Below are positions 18,501 to 27,500 of a DNA stretch of 34,407 nt, piece by piece. The translations under genes were made by a program, and so were the position numbers. Position 1 is the first letter of the stretch; every line of letters starts with the position of its first letter. Origin of the DNA: DATIJJ01 sp039936115 (GTDB lineage Bacteria > Pseudomonadota > Gammaproteobacteria > DSM-16500). Location: NCBI GenBank assembly GCA_039936115.1, contig JBDTIZ010000064.1, forward strand, positions 1 through 34,407, read 5' to 3'. Below the pieces are notes generated by a model. It searched no databases, was not told the DNA's origin, and saw only the letters and a program-made list of their open reading frames with translations.

Positions 18501-21500
18501 AGTTACCCAACAGTTGAAAAAATTTCGCAATTTATTATTAGCAGTATGAAACAAATACATCAACTGCAAGAAGAAGTGCAAGGTATAAAACTACCTGTTG
18601 TATCTGTTGAAAATACGTTAGCTGTAAATAATAGAATGGAACTGAAAAAAACCTCAGTTCCTGAGGAAACAAAAATTCTAGAGCTCAATTCAAAGTCAGA
18701 CAATATTGATATTGCAATAATTGGTATGTCTGGACGTTTTCCCGATGCAAATAATGTTGATGAATTTTGGGAAAATTTAGCGAAAGGTGTAGTCTCAATT
18801 CGAGAAATTCCAGAAGACCGTTGGGACGTCAATGAATATTATGATTCTAATCCAATCGCAAAAAACAAAACTTACTGTCGTGTAGGCGCTTTTCTGAAAG
18901 ATGTTGATCGATTCGACACAATATTTTTTAATATTTCGCCTAAAGAAGCGGAAGTGATGGATCCGCAGCAGCGCTTATTTTTAGAGGAGACTTGGAAAGC
19001 AATTGAAGATGCTGGTTATTCTGATAAAACAATTTCAGGTTTAAAATGTGGTGTTTTTGTGGGGGCAAGTTATGGTGATTATTCAGAATTACTTCATGAA
19101 GCAGGATTAAAAAATTCAGCATTTGCATTTACGGGCTTATCTACAGCCATTTTAGCGGCACGTATTTCTTATCTTTTGAATTTAAAAGGCCCCAGTATCG
19201 CAATTGATACAGCATGTTCTTCTTCGTTAGTTGCCATTCATCAAGCGTGTGAAAGTATTTTGTCAGGACAAAGTGAAATCGGAATTGTCGGTGGTGTTTC
19301 ATTAATGTTGACACCACAAACACACATTATGACGGCTAAAGCGGGTATGTTATCAGCTGGCCAATCGTGCCGTGCCTTTGATCAAAAAGCGGATGGTATC
19401 GTTTTAGGTGAGGGTGTAGGTGTATTGGTTTTAAAACCGCTACAACAAGCACTTAATGATGGCCATCAGATTTATGGTGTGATTAAGTCATCTGGTATCA
19501 ATCAAGATGGTACAACGACAGGCTTAACTGCTCCCAATCCTGAAGCGCAATCGGCACTTCAGTTGGCAGTTTACAAAAAAGCAGGAATTAATCCCGAACA
19601 CATTTCTTATGTTGAAGCGCATGGTACAGGTACGGCATTAGGTGATCCGATTGAATTCTCGGCGTTGACACAATCATTTCGGCAATATACTAATAAAATA
19701 GGTTATTGTGCATTAGGGTCGGTCAAATCAAATATTGGTCATACTACGATGGCTGCTGGTGTTGTAGGCGTCATAAAAGTTTTACTAGCCTTAAAAAATA
19801 AAAAAATTCCACCACAAGCCCAGTTTGAGAATCTTAGTGAACATATCAAATTAGATACAAGTCCATTTTATATTTCGACACGATTGCGTGAATGGGAAGT
19901 TAACTCTGGCATTCTTCGAACTGCAGCCGTCAGCTCGTTCGGATTTAGTGGAACGAATGCGCATCTTGTTTTGACTGAATCACCGACCGTAGATGTGAAG
20001 ATGAATGAGTCAAATAGGTCAGCTTATCTTTTTGCATTATCAGCAAAAACAGAAGAATCTTTAAAACAAAAAATTAATGACTTAGATGCATGGCTATCTA
20101 AACATTCAGATTTTCCGTTGGCTGATGTAAGTTACAATATGAACCATTGTCGAAGCCATTTTAAAAATCGTTGTGCAATTGTCGCAAGTACAATGACAGA
20201 GTTTCATCAAACATTAGAAAAAATCAGATTAGGCAATGTACCAGAAAATGTATCACTTTCCCGAGAAATTCTGCGTGAAGAACAAAATCAGTCACATGTT
20301 ATGCGGGAAATTTCACACTGTGGTGGCCAATCACCCGAACTATATCGTAATAATTTGATGAACGTCGCACACAGTTACAGTCTTGGTCATGATATAGACT
20401 GGGAACAGTTATATATTGATGAACCAAAAAGAAAAATTTCGTTTCCTACTTATCCATTCACAAAAGAACGCTGCTGGTATGATAGCTATCAAACTTCTGA
20501 TGCAAGATCTATGGCATCACCTTTGTTAAATTTAGAGGAATCGAATCAAAGTAAGGTTACACTTCAAGTTAGTCAAGATGGAATTGCCGTTATTAAAATA
20601 ATTGATCGCGCGAATAAAAATCAATTAGCAGATGAATTACTATCTGAGCTTGAAAAACAATTTTGTGAAATCGCAAATAATCCGATGATAAAAGTAGTCA
20701 TCGTAACCGGCTATGATGACATTTTTTGCTTGGGCGGATCTGAGGCCGGTTTAGTTGCCATTTCTCAGGGTACAATAAAATATACCGATATGCCGTTTAT
20801 TTATCGTGGATTATTAGAATGTAAGGTGCCTGTTATTGCTGCAATGCAAGGCCATGCGTTTGGTGCAGGATTAGCATTTGGTTTATTCGCAGATATGGTA
20901 ATCATGTCAGAAGATCATTTGTATACCGCTAATTTTATGAAGTATGGATTCACACCCGGAGTCGGTTCAACTTTAATTTTGAAGGAAAAGCTGTCTGAGT
21001 CACTCGCAAATGAAATGCTGTGGACAGCGAAGGAATATAAAGGCAGTGAATTAAAATCACGTGGCGCTACTGTTATTTTCAAAATAGGCGAAAAGGTATT
21101 TGATGAAGCGATGTCAATTGCAAAAACTATTGCTAAAAAATCTAGTCAAGCTTTGCGTGTTTTCAAAAAAGATAAGTCTGAATCCTTGCTAGTAAAGCTG
21201 AATGAAACGATTATGCGCGAAGTGAAAATGCATAATGAAATATTTTCTAATCAAGATGCTACAAATAATATTAAAAATTATTTTAATAAATTAGAAAGCT
21301 ATCAAGGTAAAAATATTTCCGACAAAACCGACACAGATGTTTTAACTAAACCACTTGCTATGATTGTAGCTAAGCATGACTCAATTGCCTTTTTAATAAA
21401 ACTTGTATCTAACATGTTACATATTCCGCCTACTAGAATCGATATACATAGCAGTTTTAAAGAATTAGGTATTGATTCGATTGGTGCAGTTGAAATCGTT

Positions 21501-24500
21501 AGGGAAATAAATAATTTTTACAAAATATCGATCGAATCAGCCATGATTTATGATTTCCCGACCATAAAGCAATTTGCGAATCATATCGAATTGGAATTAG
21601 AGAAAAGTGTGACGTGGGTTGAACAAGCTCCTGGATCAATACAGTTGAAATCCTTAGATATGATGGACGACTTATCTAAAAAAAAAATTGAAATCTCCAA
21701 TGCCGTCCTCTCTCGGCTTGACTGCGGGATCCAGCGAAAAGAACAGATGACAAGCATGGATCCCGTGGACAAGTCACGGGACGAAGGCGCTGGCGGTAAG
21801 CTGACGTTACCATGCACACGTGAGTCAAATTATCAAAAAAAGATATCACAACTAACCTCCTTAACTGATATCGCAATTATAGGTTATTCAGGCCGCTTCC
21901 CGAATGCGAATGATGTCGAATCATTTTGGCATAACCTATCATCAGGTCATTCTGCGATTACAGAGATACCTGTTGAAAGATGGCCGTTAGAAAACTTTTA
22001 TGATGCAGATACTACCAAACCTAATCATAGCTATAGCAAGTGGGGCGGATTTCTAAGCCAGATTGATCAATTTGATCCATTATTTTTTGGCATCTCCCCC
22101 GCTGATGCTGAACTAATGGATCCGCAACAAAGAATATTTCTAGAAGAATGCTGGAAGACTTTTGAAACAGCTGGGTATTCTGCAGAAGCATTAGCAGGCA
22201 AAAAATGCGGGGTTTTTGTCGGTGTTAAAGAAGGTGATTATGCGCAATTGTTAAAAAAATCTAATATAGAAACCAATGCGCAGCAGTTGATTGGAATGAG
22301 CAGTTCAATTTTAGCTGCTCGCATTTCATATTTATTAGATTTAAAAGGTCCCAGTCTCGCAATTGATACAGCGTGTTCATCCTCTCTCGTTGCAATCCAT
22401 CAAGCATGCCAAAGTTTACTCTTAGGTGAGAGCGAGCTTGCATTGGCAGGTGGTATTTATATTGGTACAACAACTGACATGCATATCATGACAAGTAAGG
22501 CTGGTATGTTGTCATCTGTCGGACAATGTAAGACGTTTGATAATTCTGCGGATGGATTTGTGATTGGTGAAGGTGCTGGTGTACTTTTACTGAAATCATT
22601 AGAGAAAGCAATCAAAGATCGTGATCCTATTTACGCAGTAATTAAAGCCTCAGGCATGAATCAAGATGGTAAAACAAATGGAATCACTGCACCTAGCATG
22701 AAATCACAAGTTGATCTTGAATTAGAGGTCTATCAACGTTTCAACATTAATCCGGAAGATATCAGTTTTATTGAAGCACATGGTACAGGCACAAAAATGG
22801 GTGATCCCATTGAATTGGGTGCGTTGACACGTGCATTTTCAACCTACACAAAGTTGAAAAACTTTTGTGGTATTGGTTCTGTCAAAACGAACATTGGGCA
22901 TGCTTTGACAGCAGCCGGTGTTTCAAGTGTTATTAAAATGATATTGTGTTTAAAGCATAAAAAATTGGTTCCATCTCTTAATTTTCTGCAAGAAAATGAA
23001 AATATTAATTTTAAAAATAGTCAATTTTATGTAAACACTGAATATAAACATTGGGAGAGCCAGTCTGGTAAGCCTAGGTTGACAGCGATTAGTTCATTTG
23101 GTTTTAGCGGAACAAATGCACATCTTGTATTACAAGAAGCACCTTCTGAATCGACTCAACCTAAATCCGTAGCAAAACCAGCTTACCTTATTACACTTTC
23201 TGCTAAGACGAAAAATTCACTGCAGCAGAAAATTCGCGAGTTAGCTAACTGGCTTAAATCGAACTCTAATAAAATCATATTAGAAAATATCAGCTACACA
23301 CTGAATGCAGGCCGTACACATTTTGAAATACGACATGCATTGGTAGTTAGTTCAAATGTTGAATTAGAAAAATCTCTTGTTGATCTTCAGAAATCAAATC
23401 ATAACTTCATTACTGCAGATCATGTTCATTCTGAGAAAATAACTAATCTTGAGGAGTTACTTAATTGTGAATTAACAAATGAAGATAACTATAAAGAATT
23501 ACTATTATCGATAAAGGAATATTATCTTCAAGGTTATCAAATCGACTGGGAACGATTACATTGTGATGAAACAAAACAAAGAATCTTACTTCCTACCTAT
23601 CCATTTGATAAACAACGTTACTGGGTGCCTGAAAACAATGGTTTAACAGATTTTTCAATGCAAGAAAAATCATCAGAAATCTTATCCTTGGATAGTGTCA
23701 AACATCAAGTTATGCAGATCGTGTCGGGTTTATTGAAGATACCAGTATCTCAGTTAGATGTTAATAAACATTTAAGTGAATACGGTCTGGATTCGATTGG
23801 TATGACAAATGTAATTAATGCAATTAATTATTTTTATCATCTGTCTTTGACACCAGCTATTTTATTTGAACACCCAACGTTTTCAAGTTTTGCCGACTTT
23901 ATGGTGGGTAATCATCTTGAACAATTAGAAACTACTATTTCTACAAAACCAGACTCAGCCAATTCATCAGCTGACATAGCAATCATTGGTATGAATGGAA
24001 TATTTCCTGGCGCTGCAGATTTAAAAATGTTTTGGAATAATCTTATTACTGGGAAAAACTGCATTAGCGAAATTCCCAAGAATCGCTGGGATTGGCAAGA
24101 CTATTACGGGGATCCGTTCAGTGATACAAATAAAACAAAAATAAAATGGGGTGGATTTGTCGATAACATTGGATTATTTGATGCTGGATTTTTTAATATT
24201 TCACCACGTGAAGCAGAGCTAATCGATCCGCAGCAACGGCTATTTTTAGAAGTCGCCTGGAAAACAATCGAAGATGCCGGTTATGCGCCTGACGAACTTT
24301 CATTGTTAAAAACAGGTGTTTTTGTTGGCGTAGTCAATAATGATTATGCCGAACTTTTACAACAAAATTCAATTACTGATGCTTATGTTGCTACAGGAAC
24401 ACCACGCTGTTTAATAGCGAACAGAGTATCTTATCTGTTAAATTTACAAGGCCCCAGCGAGGCGATTGACACTGCATGCGCAAGTTCTTTAGTAGCAATT

Positions 24501-27500
24501 CATCATGCAGTGCAAGCCATCCGAAATGGAGAGTGTCATGTTGCAATTGCAGGCGGCGTGAATGCATTGTTAACGCCTAATGCTTATCTTGCAACGAGTA
24601 AAGCAGGTATGTTAAGTATTGACGGTCAGTGTAAAACATTTGACAGTGATGCAAATGGTTATGTGAGGGGCGAAGGTGCCGCGGCTATTTTGTTAAAACC
24701 ACTTCAACAAGCAATGGCTGATGGTGATACGATTTACGGTGTAATTAAAGGCGTGGCGATTAATCATGGTGGCCATGTCAGTTCTATCACGGTGCCTAAT
24801 CCACTAGCTCAAGCAGACGTTATTTCATCAGCACTCAATCAATCGAATATTGAACCCAATAGCATTAGTTATATTGAAATGCACGGAACAGGAACTGTTT
24901 TAGGGGATCCCATCGAAATTAATGGATTAAAAAAAGTATTCAATCAAGCTCAAAGTTCTCAAGCGACTTGCGGGTTGGGATCAGTGAAAACACACATTGG
25001 TCATCTTGAATCAGCTGCAGGTATCGCCGGTGTTATTAAAGTATTGTTGTCTATGCAATATAAAAAATTACCAGGTAATTTACATTTTACAAAATTAAAT
25101 CCTTATATTGATTTCGCTGAAAGTCCATTTTATTTAGTCAACAAAACAGTTGAATGGAAGCGACTTAAAGATATAAATGGTAATGAAATTCCACGACGTG
25201 CTGGTATCAGTTCATTTGGATTTGGCGGCGTTAATGCGCATGTTATATTGGAAGAATCTTCTATCGTCAAGCGTGATATAAAACATAACAAACAATCTTC
25301 GTTCCTAATAACGCTTTCAGCTAAGCATGAAAAGAGTTTAAAACAAAAATATGTTGAATTACTCGCGTGGTTAGTCGAACAAAAAGAAGAAATTAATTTA
25401 GCTGCTCTCAGTTTTACTTTGAGCAAAGGTAGAAGTCATTTTCAATCACGGTGTGCATTCGTAGTCGGTTCAGTTTCAGATTTGCATGCCGGGTTAACTG
25501 CTTTAATAGGTGGTGATCAATCAAATTGTTTTATCAATCATACAAAGACAAATGAAGCATCAAATCTTGTGTATCAGCAGTTGTATCAGTCTGCTTTAAC
25601 GGATGCTAAAAATAACAATGCTGAAGCTTTGTCAATCATAGCTGATTTATATATTAAGCAATATCCCATTGAATGGGATTTACTCTATTTGGATAAAAAT
25701 AAATGCCGGATTTCTGCATTGCCTGGATATCCGTTTAGTAAAGAATATTACTGGTTTCAACCACCACAAGTAAAAAAAGAAATTGTCATCAAATCATCTA
25801 AGAATGATTTGGATGGGTTTGCTATTCATTATTTAAAAAGTATATTTTCAGAAAAGTTGAAATTACCTTTCGAGGAAATTGTTCCTGATGCAACTTATGA
25901 AGTATACGGAGTTGAATCGTTACTCGGCATCGAAATTCTTAATCGGTTAGAAGTTGATTTTGGTACGTTGTCAAAAACATTGTTATTTGAAAAAAACACC
26001 ATCAGTGATTTGGCCCTGTATTTATTAAAAAAACATCATGACAAATTAACACAGTTGTTATCACTAAAATCTTCCATCCATCTTGATAGAGCACACAAAA
26101 AGGCAACAGTTGCCACGATGGATGCTAAGACGTTAGCAACAAGCCGCGAATTAAATCAGTTAGAAGATATTGCTATTATAGGATTAAGCGGAACGTATCC
26201 AATGGCAAATAATCTAGAACAATTTTGGGAAAATTTAGTATTAGGTCGTGATTGTATTTCAGAAGTACCCATAGAGCGATGGAATTACAAAGATTATCCC
26301 GTCAAAATAGGTGAAGAAGAGCAATATTTTAAACATGGTGGATTTATTGCAGATGTTGATAAATTTGATCCCTTGTTTTTTAATATTTCTCCACGCGATG
26401 CGGGACTGATGGATCCACAAGAAAGATTATTTTTGCAATCAGCGTGGTCTACGATAGAAGATGCTGGTTATACACGTCAACGTATCAAACAAACAGTAAA
26501 CAATAAAGTGGGTGTTTTCGCGGGTGTTACTTATAATTTTTATCCACTATTTATTGCTGAAGAGTGGCATAAAGGAAATCGAATTCCACTAGATATTCAA
26601 TTATTTTCAATTGCAAATCGTGTTTCCTATTTTCTTAATTTCAATGGGCCAAGTTATATTATTGATTCTGCATGTTCATCGTCGTTAGCCGCTATTCATC
26701 TTGCCTATGAAAGTATACAACGAGGTGATTGTTTGATGGCAATCGCCGGTGGTGTGAATTTGTCTTTGCATCCTTGTAAATATCATATGCTGGGTAGCTA
26801 CAGCTTTATGTCGAGTACAGGTCGTTGTACGAGTTTTGGGGCAAATGGTACAGGGTATGTACCAGGTGAAGGTGTGGGTTCAGTTTTATTAAAACCTCTT
26901 TCATTAGCAAAAAGAGATGGCGATCATATTTATGGCGTTCTCAAAAGCAGTAGCATGAATCATGGTGGCAAAACCAGTGGTTACAGTGTTCCTAATCCGA
27001 ATGCACAAACAAATGTTATCCAAGATGCTCTGAATAAAGCAAATATTGATCCGCGTACCATTTCTTATGTAGAAGCGCATGGGACTGGGACATCGTTGGG
27101 TGATCCAATTGAAGTGCGTGGACTACAAGATGCGTATGAAGAATTTACTAAGGACAAACAATTCTGTGCAATAGGATCTGTTAAATCTAATATTGGTCAT
27201 TTGGAATCTGCTGCAGGCATATCACAATTAACTAAAGTGTTATTGCAAATGAAACATCAAAAGTTAGTTCCTTCATTACATGCAACTGAATTAAATCCTA
27301 ATATTGAATTTGCTGATACCCCATTTTTTGTTCAACAACAGTTGAGTGAATGGGAGTCACCGCATGGTGTACCAAGACGAGCAGGCATCAGTTCTTTTGG
27401 TGCAGGTGGAACGAATATTCATATGATTGTAGAAGAATATCCTCAAGTTAATCTATCTGATTTACCTGTGATAAATAATTCATTTATATTTGTGTTATCA

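Noticed and set aside
24471..24480. KS4 as a non-elongating KS because of DTACASS
   Set aside because: The nucleophile Cys and both His residues are present; Ala in place of Ser after Cys is a common variant.
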